Positions 1-13,050 of a stretch of DNA of 64,000 bases are shown piece after piece (the stretch's first letter is position 1; every line of letters starts with the position of its first letter). The stretch is from Astropecten irregularis. Lineage: Eukaryota; Echinodermata; Asteroidea; Paxillosida; Astropectinidae. The notes under the pieces were generated by a model that was not told the DNA's origin, did not search any database, and saw nothing but the letters and a program-made list of their open reading frames with translations. The stretch lies in NCBI GenBank assembly GCA_963971285.1, contig OZ020264.1, positions 13,468,431-13,532,430 of the forward strand, in the 5' to 3' direction. The position numbers and the translations under genes were made by a program.

Positions 1-574
1 TCAATCTTCTTAAAGTAACTGATTGAGGTCTACCATTGACCTTTTTTAACTGCACTATTTCATTTAATGCTCTTTCTAATTAATCTTATTCAAAATGCAT
101 TATGTTGAAAAGAAAAATGCTATAGACTAGCTGTTCTAAAACAGCAATAGGCCTGTGTAAAAAGATTATGAAATTAGCCTTTACTTACTTTTTATTTTAC
201 TCTGAACTTAAATCGATCTTATCCATATCATTGAATCATAGCTTAGAAACAAAATTATTGTAATTCTTTGTTATCATCACTAGGTAGTACTTTTTGCCAA
301 CTGTTCATTTGCGTGTTTGAATATTTGAATATTTGAATATTTGAATTATCATGCCATATAAATTAAGCACGTGACAACCTTACATTAATAAAGCAACTAC
401 TCCTACAATATAAATTATTTTGTTCAGTTTTAACATCCTATCATGAAAGTCACGAGACCTAATTGTACTAATTCATCTCACTGGATTGAAAAGCATTTTC
501 CGGATCTTGCCGATGGACGTCGATGTCTACCGATTCTAGCCGACAGTCACCGATGATTACCGATCTTCATTTCT
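1..574. other. Region 3' of the eIF5A-like gene
   Basis: No coding sequence is seen. It should hold the 3' UTR of the minus-strand eIF5A paralog. A minus-strand AATAAA lies at 196-191. A short TTTGAATA tandem run sits at about 316-345, and a loose series of CCGAT-containing units lies at about 495-570, next to the stop codon. Confidence 0.5.
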
Positions 575-1962
575 TTACTTGGGTGGTTTCTTCAAGCCGC
601 ATATACGCTCCTGACCCATAGCCATCAGCAGGGTGACCTGTCCATAAAGATAATGAATTAACAACAACTAAATCAACAAACAAAAACCTACACAATTCGA
701 AAAAAACAAACCGTTGTTTTCGAATTATTTTAAAACTAAGGAAAAAGCACTCAGTAAATCAGTGACAGAGAAAAAACCGCAATGACATTTTTTGTATTCT
801 AGGGTTTCCCAATCAATCATGAGCTAATGTGAGTTGGCTTGGGATGGGCACGAGAGGGCGCTAGAACGGTCTAATGTTGGGAAAACATAAACATGTCACT
901 GTTATGTAATACATTTGCCACTTAAAAATACAAGCAGCCATTTGAAAGAGGGAAATATTTAAGGACGATGAACAACCCACCAACAACACATTAGAATTCA
1001 TTAACAGACAAACCAACATAACAAACGGGTAAACAACTCAAATCTTCTCACCATGATGTCTTCGTCGGCATGGAAACGATCTTTAACCTCCTTGCCAACA
1101 TCCCCCTCAGGCAAACGAACATCATACCTGGCAACGCCCTTGTTGTCAAGGAGATTGACGAAATCATCCATCACACCAATCACCTATAGACATGAAATAA
1201 CGAAATATTACAGCTAACGAGGGCGCTATAAGAAGACAAACCAAGAAAGGGGGTCAAATTGTTTTATGAATCCTCTGAAAATCAGGAAACGGCAAAAGTT
1301 GGTCATTAACAAGGAACTCAAGAGAACAAAGCAATGTTTTATTATAAAATCTACTCGCAGCAAGAACAAAAAATAGTGATTATCGCAAGGAAATTCTTGT
1401 CTCGTTCATAATTTGCAAATTCTCCTTACCTGATAGTCTTCACGTTTAACGTGAGGCACAGACATCGTGTGAGTGGAGGGGCAGATGTCCTCATACTTTT
1501 TACCAGAGAAGATATCCATTCCAATGATGTGCGCCTAAAAGAAGGGGAAAATATGAGAAATCACTAAGAAATGCACCACTGCTTCCATGACAACAACCAC
1601 TTCCTCCAAACCAAAGCAGTAAACAGGTGAATGATCGGGTAAGCTTGAAAATAAGCACTATAGGCCTAGGCCTACACTCCATCCCACATTACAAACTACC
1701 CACCAACTGCTCCCAAGACACAAATGAAACAAACCTTAGCATGTCCATGTTTTCCCGGCTGTGAAGTGGACATCTCAACTATCTTACACGGTTGTCCCTT
1801 CAGCATCACGTGACCTCCTTTGCGCAGCGCAGAACACTGAACTGGGAACGTCTTAGATGCGCCTGCATCAGCTTTCTCAAACTCGTCGTCGATTCGAATC
1901 TTGGCTTCTCCACAAGATCCTTCAAGTCGAGGTTTCTTGCTTGCTCGACCCTTTCTTGGCAT
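575..1962 (-). CDS. Divergent eIF5A paralog (eIF5A-like translation factor)
   Basis: Four coding exons: 1962-1735, 1534-1430, 1183-1052 and 637-575. Each intron has GT-AG ends, the phase is continuous, and the product is 175 aa. eIF5A binds the ribosomal E site and helps elongation and termination; its activity depends on hypusine. The hypusine-loop lysine is kept (K71 in PGKHGHAK), so modification is possible. The [10 protein letters not shown] block is also present. Differences from the canonical copy at 8460-10951: the N-terminus is about 21 residues longer and basic ([10 protein letters not shown]), SKTGK has become SQPGK, and the last exon encodes a divergent, basic C-terminus ending GLKKPPK. 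The two internal exons are 105 and 132 nt in both genes, so the copies arose by gene duplication with introns, not by retroposition. No frameshift or stop interrupts it. The identity of the last exon is the least certain part. Confidence 0.85.
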
Positions 1963-3365
1963 TTTGAACTCAGTGACTCAATCGTCCCTTTAATCTACGG
2001 TAGTTAGAAGCAAAGTTTGTTGATGGGGTGTGTCAGCCTATTCCACTCGCTGTGTGGCTTGAAACACGACCGGTTAAAACATTTACCGACGTTAAGAACT
2101 TCGTGATCTTAGTACAGGTTGGCATAAAGTCAATCAAAGTCACCTCGGAATGTATAAAAAGAAGTCAACTCTACAACATGATCAGTGAGCAGGTTGACAA
2201 GTTGATGTTGTATGGTAATAGATGTCTTATTCAATGCGTGTAATATTATTTACGCGTCAATTTTATACTGCATTGGCAGTCAAACGCGTTGCGATCAGTT
2301 GTGCAATAAATGCTAATGACCAACTTCCCATGACTGAACTCTACGGCTGTTGTATGAATGCACAGAGCATGTTGATCCCACGGTGTCCCGTTTCATTTAC
2401 GTATACATGTACATGTACTATTACTCAATACAATGCCAAACCGTAGCAAATTATGGTGTTTTAATATTCTAGCGCTCAGATCACCAGCATTACTAAACTA
2501 TGTCCTATTTATGTCGAATTATGAGGGACAAGTCTCAAAAGATACTCTAACTGGAACGAGTTTTCGAGTCGTCGGTTTCTAAGCTGACATGACGTCATGA
2601 TTTTGAACAAACCAATAGACTGGGCAGTATAACAAACAAAACAAAGATAAATTTACATAATACATTAAATACACCAGCATGGAGAACTACTGAATTGCAA
2701 AGATACGCTTTACGAATCGCGTTTTAATCTTTTCAGAATTTTGATTCGGACAAAACAGAGCAGATGATTTCCAATAAAACACAGATAATGTTACGTTATC
2801 TCAGCCACAATGAAAATAGACTGTCATGTCCATCCATGATGTGTTGTTATGGTAACGAGAGATTTTAAAATGAAAATACCAAAGACATTCAGAAATGAAT
2901 TAAAAAGTCAACAAAATTAGGAGTATGTACATGTAAATCGCCGCTTATAGTCACCGCAAGGGGTAACATCTAGGAAATTACAAAATCCTGAATTATTGAC
3001 AATCACTACTTAAACAATTATATCGATTCCATTTGTGAGGAGTTTTGACCCTGTTCATGAAATTAAAATTATGTGTAAATTACGGATTGTAATTGGTGGA
3101 AACAGATCTCATTGGCGAATTATTTTGCTTCTTGACAAATAGAAAATTCGATACTATTTGAATAATTATATATTCACCAAACTATATTCCCACACTTTTA
3201 AATTTTAAGTAGCTCGAATCACCGTCATTTTACAATATTGCAAATCAATCACATTGACAATCGATTCCCATTCCTCAATATTTGTCTGACAGAAAAATCA
3301 AATGCAAATTTGGTATTACTAGTGGAGTTTTAAACAATCTAGTCTACACAGAAATATGATAAAAC

Positions 3366-3418
3366 AACAAACAAACAAAACAAAACAAAACAAAACAAAA
3401 CAAAACAAAACAAAACAA
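3366..3418. repeat. (AAAAC)n microsatellite
   Basis: About nine tandem AAAAC units, preceded by two AAAC units, in intergenic sequence. This could be the A-rich tail of a degraded SINE, but no SINE body is recognised next to it. Confidence 0.9.
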
Positions 3419-4147
3419 CTATAGCTCCTATGAGAAAAATTACCGATTGTAAAAAAAGTTATTCAGAAAGCTAAAGATATCAATTTGAAAAGAAGTATTG
3501 CTAAACTTTGTGACATCCCCGATTTACAACACATGAACAGACCCCAAACAAAACAAAAAAAGGAAAAAAAAACACAAATGCAAATCATTCACGTAGTAAA
3601 CAAATCGTTATATAGACGATGGCAATACATGAATGTTGAAAACTAGTTGAACAATTAGTGTGATCTTTCTAGAAATATGAATAAAATGAATGAGTATGAA
3701 TAAATAAACCTACTTCTATGACAAAACTAATTTCTACAGCCACAAATTAAAAATAAAATTCTATTTGTGACTTGACACAGAAAAAACAATAGCAAAGAGG
3801 ATTTATAAACACCCCATCCCCAAACCCCCCCAAAACAAACACACAAACAAACAGAAAAGGACAAACGCACGAACACACGGACGCGGCACAAACAATGGAA
3901 CACAAAAACGCTCACAAACATCAAAACTAATGACTTATAGTAGACATAGTAATTCCGACTATATGTATTATTGTAAGGCAGAAAAATTATTGTTTTGGCT
4001 GTACATTTAAACTGTTACTGACAGCCATTAGGTACATAATATTCACACATTGAATTTAGGGTGTCCATATTATTATTTGTACCTCCATTCTTTTGATTCA
4101 AAGCCATGTCGTGCTATCCAGCTATGTAAATGCATGGTTACAGCTAA

Positions 4148-4532
4148 TTAAAGGTAGTATCATACTTTGGTTTTTGTCAAAGAAATACAGATTCATGGGC
4201 AAAAATATCAAGGAGGATACAGTTAGAGTAATCTGTGAAATTAACAGTCCCATACGGTGCCCACTTTTTGACAAAACAGTGAAAAACGGCCACAGTATTT
4301 TTTTTTTTTTTTTAAGTCTTTTCGCTTTTATTTTTGATCTTTTAAAAGATCAAAAAGATTTTCGGTCGTTGTTTTACTAATTTCTGGATAAATACAGCGT
4401 TTCAGGCAGGAAAATGTTAACAGTATGTTTCTACCACCACCATCTTCATACCCTGTAAGTTATAGGCCTATGTAAATCTGTGAATTTCTGTTTTGGTTTC
4501 ATACCAAAGTATGATACTACATGTACCTTCAA
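4148..4532. mobile_element. MITE, TTAAAGGTA terminal inverted repeat family
   Basis: The left end reads TTAAAGGTAGTATCATAC. The right end is its imperfect reverse complement, with ATGTA inserted. Related copies occur at 48751-49120 (same interior, for example ACAGTATGTTTCTACCA) and as an 87-bp version at 41799-41885. No open reading frame is present, so this is a non-autonomous DNA transposon. The target-site duplication is unclear. Confidence 0.75.
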
Positions 4533-5847
4533 TACAGATTGTGTACGTGCAGGGTCGAAAGCTCTGAAAAACAAAGCAATTTGACATCAACTTTGATAGA
4601 AGTTGCAGAAACTATAGTGAAACTAGTGGGTCATATTTCGGTCTTAAAGAAGGAACTGGTTCCCTGCTGTAATCCGGCAGTTTAATATGAGCACACGTTT
4701 GGTTACCAGGGTAACAATTATTAACAAAGTGGTTGACCAAATATGATTCAGGCAAAGGAACAATAGGCCTTATTCATGGCGCATCCATTTTGTCACCTTC
4801 CTTGTATACCCTTCGGAGAAGATAACACCAATTCTAAAAAGAAAACGGGTACCAGACTATTTTGAATCCAAGCTTCGGTTTGATTGCACTGCTTCGAATG
4901 CAGATGGATGCACCGTGAATAAGGTCTATGGTTCATGATAATCAACCATGCCAAAGTATAGCTCTGTTAATAGGCCAATATTTATGCATTAATTAATTTG
5001 TTTGCTATGAATATTGGGCATAATCGTTGTAAGTGGTAGGATAACAGAACTCAATGTCCCATATTTTGTTTTTACAACAAGAGTAATTGATAACGTCAGC
5101 AAAGCTTACACATTCACTAATTACCTCAATTAGATTTTATATAACCATTTCTATGATTTGATAATCTCGAAGCTTAATATAAAATCCAACCACAGTATCA
5201 TTCAGTATTTTGTTCACTTGTGAATTCTGCAAATTGACTGTACAGATTTCAAGCCATTTAATGCTGTTTTCACCACTTTTAGATAAGTACATGTACATGT
5301 AAGCGATGTATGCATGAAACGGTTAAACGCATAGAACGCTATTGTGGGACAAACTATGAAATCAATGGGAACTTTTACACTTCCAAACAATGGGATAATA
5401 TGTAATAATATAGATAAGGTTTAAAATCAGCAAAAGCACAATGATCATTATGATGTGCCTTTATAGCATCAGACGTGTATGAAAACAACCCAATTCAAAA
5501 AGCTTAATTCAAAAATTTACACAATTTATCCCACATTGATATTTCCTTGGCAACTGCATTTTCGCATAATTATAACTTTCAGAAAAATGTACAATTTGTT
5601 TTTGTTGCGATCTGCTTGTCCAATTAGCATTACGTCATTTAACATTCTAGCGAGTCATTCAACAAATTACCACTTTCAAACTGTTCAACTTGCAAAGAAA
5701 AACAAAATTCACAACTTCAATCCAAAAACCGAAAAAAAGTTCCAACATTTTGGTTATGCAATGCGACTCGTCAATGACTGAAGACAAAAGTCAATGTACA
5801 AAAATTATTTGGATTTGTTAATACTGGCGTAGTTCAGTTCTTTCCTA

Positions 5848-6023
5848 GGGCGTTTACGAAAAAAGGCTTGAGGCTAGGCTAGGGATTTATTTTGCTACCA
5901 CCATTTGGTGTCCTCAATGAAATGAAGGGCTTGAGATACACGGCGTTTTGTTTTGTGGGCCTCACATGGTTTTAGCAGAATAAATCCCAAGCCTAGCCTC
6001 AAGCCTGGTTTCATAAACGCCCC
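5848..6023. mobile_element. MITE with TA target duplication (GGGCGTTTA family)
   Basis: The terminal inverted repeats are about 50 bp: left GGGCGTTTACGAAAAAAG, right GTTTCATAAACGCCCC. They continue through GGCTTGAGGCTAGGCT and its complement near the right end. TA dinucleotides at 5846-5847 and 6024-6025 fit a Tc1/mariner-type duplication. No coding capacity. Confidence 0.8.
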
Positions 6024-6622
6024 TAGATTATGCTCGGATTTTTGAAATCGTTCATTTCGCAGAGAATCATGATTAATAAGTTACAGCATTTTCAAGACCC
6101 AACCCACAAACCCCAACCGGCCCCATCCAATACCACAATACCACTGGCATCTCGTTTTTATGAATTTCTCCATATTCCTTTTTCCGAATAACCCCAACCC
6201 ACCCACAATATCTCAACTACGTCTACTCCCACATCCACCCCCTACTTATGTCACCCCGCCCATTATATTAGACCCCGCCCACATGCTATATATTCCCCTA
6301 AGTAAACAAGTATGGCACTACAATAATAAGTCAAGAAATAATCTGTACAGGATGCTACAAAGAAGTCAAGGTACCAGACGCTTCACATTATTATTTATGT
6401 ATTATTTATTTAGGAAACCTTGCACTAGTGTATGGATTAGGTTTTACAGAATTCCAAATGCCACATACACACATTGCATCAAGTTACATGAACACATTTT
6501 TTTGCATTAGGCAAAGTGGCAATACACTGTGAGAACTCAAATGGTTTCCCCTTTCAACAAACTACCTGTAGAGGGCGGTATTACTTCCCATGCTCCTGTA
6601 TACATTATTGATTCAAATCCTG

Positions 6623-6914
6623 CGCCCAATTTCATGGAGTCCGTTACCGTTAGCAAAATTTTTTCGCTTACGGTAGCAGAATTTTTTTTGTTACGGGTAG
6701 CATATGTTACGGAAGAGTTTCCTTTTTGGTAACGGTAAGCAAGGAATTTGTGCAGAATGCATATGACAGCACGTTAGCAGAAAATGATCACAGTTACCCT
6801 AGAAATTCTTTGCTAACCGAGAGTCTTGCTTACGGATTCCATGAAATAGATTTTACGCGTAGCAGTGCCCGTTAGTGCAAAAATAGGCCGTAACGGATTC
6901 CATGAAATTGGGCC
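6623..6914. mobile_element. MITE with GCCCAATTTCATG terminal repeats
   Basis: The left end GCCCAATTTCATGGAGTC pairs with the right end GATTCCATGAAATTGGGC. The interior repeats GTTACGG/CCGTTAC and TAGCAAAA/TAGCAGAA blocks in both orientations. About 290 bp, with no ORF. Confidence 0.75.
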
Positions 6915-7801
6915 CTGTTGGCTTACGAGCCAAAGATATGGCCATGCAGCGGTTTGTGCCAATGTTAGATTGGACATGGATAAAACCCACACACATCTCC
7001 ATTATCAATCTACATCTTGAAATCCTTTCAGTATCTGCCCTGTTATATAAACAGCGCCCTCTACAGGTAACCACATGCCATTTTAGAGTAGCCTTTGGTG
7101 CCTTAACCCCCACAGACATTTTGTCTTGGATCCCTCCTGAACCAACCAAAACTCCATCATTGCGTACAGTTTCCCTATGACGCAATCTACCATACAATTG
7201 ATGGTTGATAAGGACAACACAGACCTCAGTCCATCACAGTTCAACTATACCATAAGATGGATTTGGGCAGGTTCCGGATAATTAAGATTAAAGACAAAAG
7301 AATGTAAATTTCTACTTTGTTGGTGGCTTTGAGTTATGATTGGTACTAGTGCAAACAATTACCTCATTGTAATAGCAACTCTACCAATACAAAACAGCCA
7401 CAAACATGATGGAAAATCGCTATTAATCTTAATTTTGTAACAAAGTTGGCTTTTTTTTTTACCTAGTTTGCAAGAAAACTGACACAGGTACGACCATGGA
7501 TTACTCAGAACAACAAGAAGTTCAAATGACGGTTCTTCAAGTCAACTGAGATCCTTGCTGAATCCAAAAAACAAAATACACTCTTTGTGTTCTGCTAACT
7601 TTGGAAGATAGCTTTTTAAAATATATATTTTTTTCTGATAAAAAAACACATGCATTTCTAATGAAAAAAGTATTTTTATCAATACATTCACAAGACACAA
7701 TATCCCCTTCAAAAACAAGGAAAATGAGACAATTAAGCATCAGAAAACTGACTTATTTGTGGCACATTTCCTTGTCACATCAGGAGACACAATTATTTTA
7801 A

Positions 7802-7807
7802 TTTATT
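7802..7807 (-). terminator. Candidate polyadenylation signal of EIF5A
   Basis: A minus-strand AATAAA about 650 nt beyond the EIF5A stop codon. It is the first canonical hexamer I found in that direction. Use is inferred only. Confidence 0.35.
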
Positions 7808-8459
7808 GATTTGGTGGAGTTTACCTTGCGCGAAACCTGCGACCAATTCTTAGTAATTTCAAGGCTCTGCCATGAACGCAAAGAAAAATTCCCGGCAGAC
7901 CAAGAAACATGTGGAAAAGTCTTTATAAAGCGATTAACATGTGACCAATGATCACATACTGTAGTCAAAGCAGCCATATGAGACAAGATGACTAACAGTG
8001 AGTCACATAATGCGAATAACTCCAAGAATTATTATCGCCAATAGTCAACAACTGTTAGAATCTTCAAACAAGCAACATCGAAAATGTCTGCAAACTTCTG
8101 CTGAGGTGTTCAGCAGTTTGTTTACTTTTAAAAATGTTGGAAATGTTGCTCGAAATGATAACCCCTGCCCCACCCTAAAAAATATTGTGACAAACCTCAG
8201 ATGAACTTGTCACGCTTATATGTAATGTTATGAAGAAGCTGGAAATAACGACCGATTTAGCTGATAGGAGGATCATAGTCTGCTTTGCTTATCTGGCCTG
8301 GCCCGCAGTCAGAATAAACGGCCAGACCTGATAGCAACAGCTAACCAAAAACCCCCCAATAATGCAGATAAATTAAACTTGTTGCTTACGGGAACCAAAT
8401 ATGCTTCACTGTGTTAGTTGACAAACGGGTGGTCTTATCACTGCGTCACGACCTGTCAA

Positions 8460-10951
8460 CTACTGCTTGGACATATTCTTAGTGGCAATCACTGCTTCAT
8501 CCTTCAAAGCTTTCAGCACAGTCACCTGTAATCAAAACCAATATTCTTTGTCAACTTGTCATCTTAACACAACCCGAATGGGACTAGAATGAGTGACAAA
8601 TGTTTTGTAGTAGTAGAGCGGCTTTCACATAAACAAACATGTGCATTGGAACACAGATATAACGAACACTGCAGGATGCACACAATTTGTTTGGTAAAGC
8701 AGTTACTCGTTATAGTGTTTTTCAGTCGCCGTCAGCAATTTTTATAAAGTGCCCTCTTATACAATTAAGTACAATGAATAACAAACCACCAAGCCACGTT
8801 TGATTCAACCCAGTAAATATTTCCTGTATCTGTCAAATGTTTTGATTTTTCTTTTCAACAGGAAAATTCAGTAAGTTTGGTACACAAACATTTGGACTCA
8901 AGGATGATGCTTCGGTATAGCTGAATGTTTGGCATAGTGGTGATTGTTATATCTGTGTTCCACTGTATTTGTTGCAGTGGCATTGGAACTCAAGATGAAC
9001 TGATCTTCCGAGTCCCGCATTGGATTATTAATGTCCATTAATGAATTAGGAAAATGCGTCTTCACAAAATTGACATTTCACTGCCTCAATATGCTGATGC
9101 AATCAACATAATGACTTGATCTATGTAAAACCTTAATTTGTTCCAATATTAACAACATGTATCTTTGTTAGTCATTGTGTTCTTTTATTATTTCAATGAA
9201 GAGTTTTGAACAATGATTGAAATAACTTTAATAAACACGTTCTCAAATTAAAAGCAATTCATAGGATTGAAAATTATCAAAAACATCACTTAGTTCCAGT
9301 CTCAAAGCATACTATGTATCAAGTTCTTACCTACGGTAGACCAATATTACTGTGAAATCATCCCCTCTGCCATGCTGGCAAATTTGCAACAAATAAAATT
9401 AAACCCTATAGAAACTGGGCAGAACATTCAAATGAAACCTTATTCCGACTAACTTACCATAAACTGCTCGTCATTATCGTACTTCTTTTGGATTTCTTCA
9501 CCAATATCATTGTCTGGTAGTTTCAGATCGTCACGTGTGGTACCGTCATCATCCATGATGGACAGATATCCATCCTCTATACCTATCAACTACAAACAAA
9601 TAACAATTCCCAATTAATGTCGACAAAATGGCAGAGGTTCATCAAGGATTGTGCTAGATTCTGGATTGTGCTTTTTAGAGAGCTAGGGCCTTTCTCAAAG
9701 CTCGGCTCCGGCTCTGTTTTTGTAAATATAGGTTGTCGTTTTCCATTAAAGCTGAAGCTCTGTTGTCCTTTTCAAACCAGAGAATCTACTTCTAAACCGC
9801 AGTCAAAAGCCTCTATTTTGATACCTGTAATTTTGAAATGGATTCACGAAATGGAGGCCTTGCCGGAGGCAGAGTCCAGCTTTTAGAAAAGCCCCTAGTA
9901 TTTAATGGATGTTGTGAGACAATCTTATGAAAAGGGTAGGGTTAAAGTTTCGAAAAGGCCTTTGAAAAGACTTTTGTGTATGACTGAGATATGAATCTAA
10001 TCAAACTTACCTGAAAATCAGTTCGTTTGACATTGGGAACGTTCATGTTGTGAGTCGACGGACAGATATCCTCGTACTTCTTCTGAGTGAAAAGGTCGAT
10101 GGCAACAAGATGAACCTGCAAGAGACGTGCACAATAACCAAGCATAAATACCAACACAACACATTTGACTAGACTGAAAATATCCTGTTGAACCCTTACC
10201 CTATGCACTTCACACACAAGACAAGACAAGAGCTGCTTACCACACATTACCACGGCCTCCAGAGGGGGGTCTGGATCATAAACCACACAGTACAACACAA
10301 ACCACACTGTAGTGGTATTCAGCATATGTGGTAAACTGCGGTATACAGGTGGGTTAGGGTTAATGTTGAGACCTTTCGGACTTTACTAGAGATACAAATG
10401 TGATGCTAATGTGTACATGTCACTTTTTTTTTCTTATGTTTTGTTCAAATATTTATAATCATTATTAAAATCAAATATAACTTATGTCACCTATTGATGT
10501 GCACAAGCAATCAGATAAATTGAAGGCGATCCTCTTTAATTCAATAATAAATGATGAAGAAGGCCATCATGCTTTGTAACAAGATGCAATCTTTGGTGGT
10601 AAAAGAAATGAGTATGCCCTTCAAAATTCATCACTGCATGGATAGAGCCATGTACATGTCTTGAATTTGGATCTGAATGGGTCAAGGTAATTATATCTAT
10701 GGAAACATTTGAAGGGGCACCAAGGCCAAGAACATGGGAAACAAAGGTCATGGCCTCCGTTAAATTCAAGCCTTGCATGTACAAACCTTTGCGTGACCGT
10801 GTTTGCCTGTCTTTGATGTGGACATTTCTACAATTTTGCAGGGACGCTCCTTGATGATGACATGACCGCCCTTACGCAGTGATGAGCACTGGGCAGGAAC
10901 GTATGAAGACGCCCCAGAGTCACCTACTCCATCAAAAGTATCGTCAGACAT
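8460..10951 (-). CDS. EIF5A: Eukaryotic translation initiation factor 5A
   Basis: Four coding exons: 10951-10787, 10115-10011, 9589-9458 and 8525-8460, with GT-AG introns and continuous frame; 155 aa, the usual family length. eIF5A is the hypusine-bearing factor that binds the ribosomal E site and relieves stalling at poly-proline and other hard sequences. The hypusine lysine falls exactly at K50 in [10 protein letters not shown]. Other family blocks present are [37 protein letters not shown] and a C-terminal OB-fold ending KNMSKQ. A splice acceptor 44 nt upstream of the ATG (AG at 10997-10996) shows that the 5' UTR is split; the likely first exon is near 12.95 kb. The paralog at 575-1962 shares the intron positions. 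A MITE (9686-9895) and a TACCACA-type element (10188-10363) sit inside its introns. Confidence 0.96.
9686..9895. mobile_element. MITE with TA target duplication (GGGCCTTTCTCAAAGC family), copy 1
   Basis: Left GGGCCTTTCTCAAAGCT, right AGCTTTTAGAAAAGCCCC, with TA at 9684-9685 and 9896-9897. It lies in the EIF5A intron next to exon 3. Interior text such as AACCAGAGAATCTACTTC recurs in opposite orientation at 20330-20539, which defines a family. Confidence 0.8.
10188..10363. mobile_element. TACCACA-rich inverted-repeat element, copy 1
   Basis: The right end reads GTGGGTTAGGGTTAA; the left end TTGAACCCTTACCC is its imperfect complement. The interior carries CTGCTTACCACACATTAC, AACCACACTGTAGTGG and TGTGGTAAACTGCGG in both orientations. 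The same arrangement occurs at 15014-15210 and, partly, 26420-26565. Non-coding, MITE-like. Confidence 0.7.
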
Positions 10952-11103
10952 TGTTAGAGCTCACTGCGCTATGCTATGTAACAATGAGCACAAATCTGCA
11001 ACAAGAAAACAAAAGTGAAAAACACACGGCAATTGTTAACAGTTAGTTACAAGTTGAGCGGTGCACGAGCTGACCTGCTTCGTATAGAAGCAATACGTAG
11101 ATA

Positions 11104-11274
11104 GAGCCACTGGTTTTCCGCAAAAAAACGGATAACGGACGGAATTCACGGAATCTGCTTCTTGAAATGGAATTCCATTTTCGAAACGGAACTAAGTAAA
11201 TTCACCAATTAAATTCACAAAATGGATTTGGGAAATGGAATTTGCACTTTTCTGAAATGGAAAATCAGTGGCCC
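11104..11274. mobile_element. MITE with GCCACTGRTTTTCC terminal repeats
   Basis: Left GAGCCACTGGTTTTCC, right GGAAAATCAGTGGCCC, both flanked by TA, which fits a TA target duplication. About 170 bp, no ORF. Located in the presumed EIF5A 5' intron. Confidence 0.6.
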
Positions 11275-12320
11275 TAAGTACGCAAATCATCAACATTGTT
11301 ATTTAGTCTGGGTAGAACACAATACTGAAAGTACACTTATTCGATTTCACACACTGAAACTTGTTTGCTTAACACAATCTGAAAGTTCATCAATGAATGT
11401 CAATGATTTTGTCCGTAGAGCATCAGTTCAAGTTATGGGTGTAACACACAAAACTCAAAGATGATGAGATTCTAAATCCAAGACAATTATATGATTTTTC
11501 ATACTCAAAAAGGGGTATATAACTTGCAAGTCTGACACACACATGGATAATGGTGTACCAGTGACGGGAGGGGGGGGGCATCACCTTGGCGTGTCATATA
11601 ACTTTAGTAATAACTGTCTACACATCTTTTTTCTTACATGATGCGGCAGTCGGTCATCTTAATCATCGATTAAAACAAATTGGCCAAATTTCCTATTTGC
11701 ATCACATAATGACTCATCTAGCATGACAATCTGATGGTATGGTCACTAATGTTTTGTTGGTCCAGGAAATTTACGAAGGTAACAAAGGCATGAAAGGTAA
11801 TATGTTAAATTTCATTCAATTTTCAAGTGTTAATCCTAACCCTAGCCCTACAGTACCCGTTGTAGAATAAAGGAATGCTGGTCAACTCGTATGCTTAAAA
11901 AGCATTCAATAGTTTTATAAAACAATTACAATCCTGAAAAATGTCAATCCCTCATACAAAACCTTGCGAAAAAATTCAGCCCCCCAAAACAGCCAATTCC
12001 TTGAATAACGTGGAATTGGATTAATCACTTGAGCATGTTGAGTGGCGTACGAGTTCAGAGGCTTGCAAGTTGACCAAACTGCGTACGAGCTGGTCGTCGC
12101 ACAAGTTGAGCGGCAATTATGACTTGAGTTGACCAAACAGCGCGCATACGAGTTGGTCAGCGTAAAAGTAGTTCGGTGTAAGATGAGTTGACCTGCTTCG
12201 GAATAAAGTAACGTTAGGCCTTGCCCTTGGCGGCTTGGGTCATGTATGACGTTGTCTATGATGTACTGACATGACTGATGTAGGAAGGCCCCCTATAACA
12301 CAAATAGCGCTCAGCACTAA

Positions 12321-12328
12321 TGACGTCA
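12321..12328. promoter_or_regulatory. CRE palindrome TGACGTCA
   Basis: A perfect 8-bp cAMP-response element between the divergent EIF5A and Y-box genes. CREB/ATF proteins bind this sequence in animals. Function here is inferred; it could also be a chance match. Confidence 0.4.
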
Positions 12329-12343
12329 CACGAGTGATTTGGC

Positions 12344-12379
12344 CAGCGCGCGCGCGCGTGCATGCACACACACACACAC
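12344..12379. repeat. (CG)n(CA)n microsatellite
   Basis: An alternating purine-pyrimidine run: GCGCGCGCGCGTGCATG followed by CACACACACACA. It could adopt Z-DNA under torsional stress. It lies 16 bp from the CRE. Confidence 0.85.
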
Positions 12380-12948
12380 CCAGGCCACCACATGTTCCAG
12401 TGTGCTATTTTTAGCGCAAGTGCAAAGTGCTTTTCACAAAAGAGACATGCAAGACTCGATACAACTTTACAAGAGACTCTGGGAACAGTGGGAAGAATAA
12501 TTAAACATGAAATTGAATGAATAATGGGGGTGATAGTCCTTGCTTGGAGAGTCTACAAATGATTATTATTTAACTTAAGCAGCGGTTTTCCATCGGAAGA
12601 ATTACTGCGTGATGACGAAACATAATTTAAGACTTCCCCAGTGTAAGTGTTAAACACGGCCATGTTGCAATATTGCATGAGTAATCATGGCGCGCTAGCC
12701 ATGCTGAAGTTACATACCAATGGCAATGTACGTGCAATGCAAGTGCACCGTCACAATTTACTTTCAACACCATCAAGGTTTTCAACTTGAAAAACGTCGA
12801 TTTCTCGAGATAGGTAACGAATCGGAAACTCTTTAAATGACAGATATTGGAGAAAAATACTCTGGATAAATTACAAGGGGAAGAAAAAAACGATTGCGGG
12901 TTAAATATAGAATATTAGAGGCTAGAAATTAACCCAATTTGTACTCAC

Positions 12949-13050
12949 ATGTGGCTCTCTAGCACGGGAAAAGGGCCGATGGGTGCAAGTACGACGCATG
13001 CGTATCACCCTGTCGACGGCTGATTTGCTCGGGAGGGGCTGGTCCAATTG
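12949..13050 (-). promoter_or_regulatory. Candidate EIF5A promoter and non-coding first exon
   Basis: Read on the minus strand, the order is: an inverted CCAAT box (13048-13044), a GC-rich CCCCTCCC, an NRF1-like GCATGCG (near 12996-13003), a pyrimidine tract CCTTTTCCC (12974-12966) that looks like a 5'-TOP start, and a strong splice donor CACAT|GTGAGT with the exon ending at 12949. The donor would pair with the acceptor at 10996. 5'-TOP starts are typical of translation-factor genes. The assignment is inference from signal order. Confidence 0.4.

Larger units (their letters stand above)
1963..8459. other. Intergenic region between the two eIF5A genes
   Basis: No further gene is recognised in about 6.5 kb. 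It contains an (AAAAC)n microsatellite, three MITE-like elements (4148, 5848, 6623) listed separately, and AT-rich unique sequence. The distal part should contain the 3' UTR of the canonical eIF5A, with a minus-strand AATAAA at 7807-7802. The first part should hold the promoter of the eIF5A-like gene; an AP-1-like TGAGTCA lies just upstream of its ATG on the minus strand. Short open frames here lack domain content and splice context. Confidence 0.5.
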
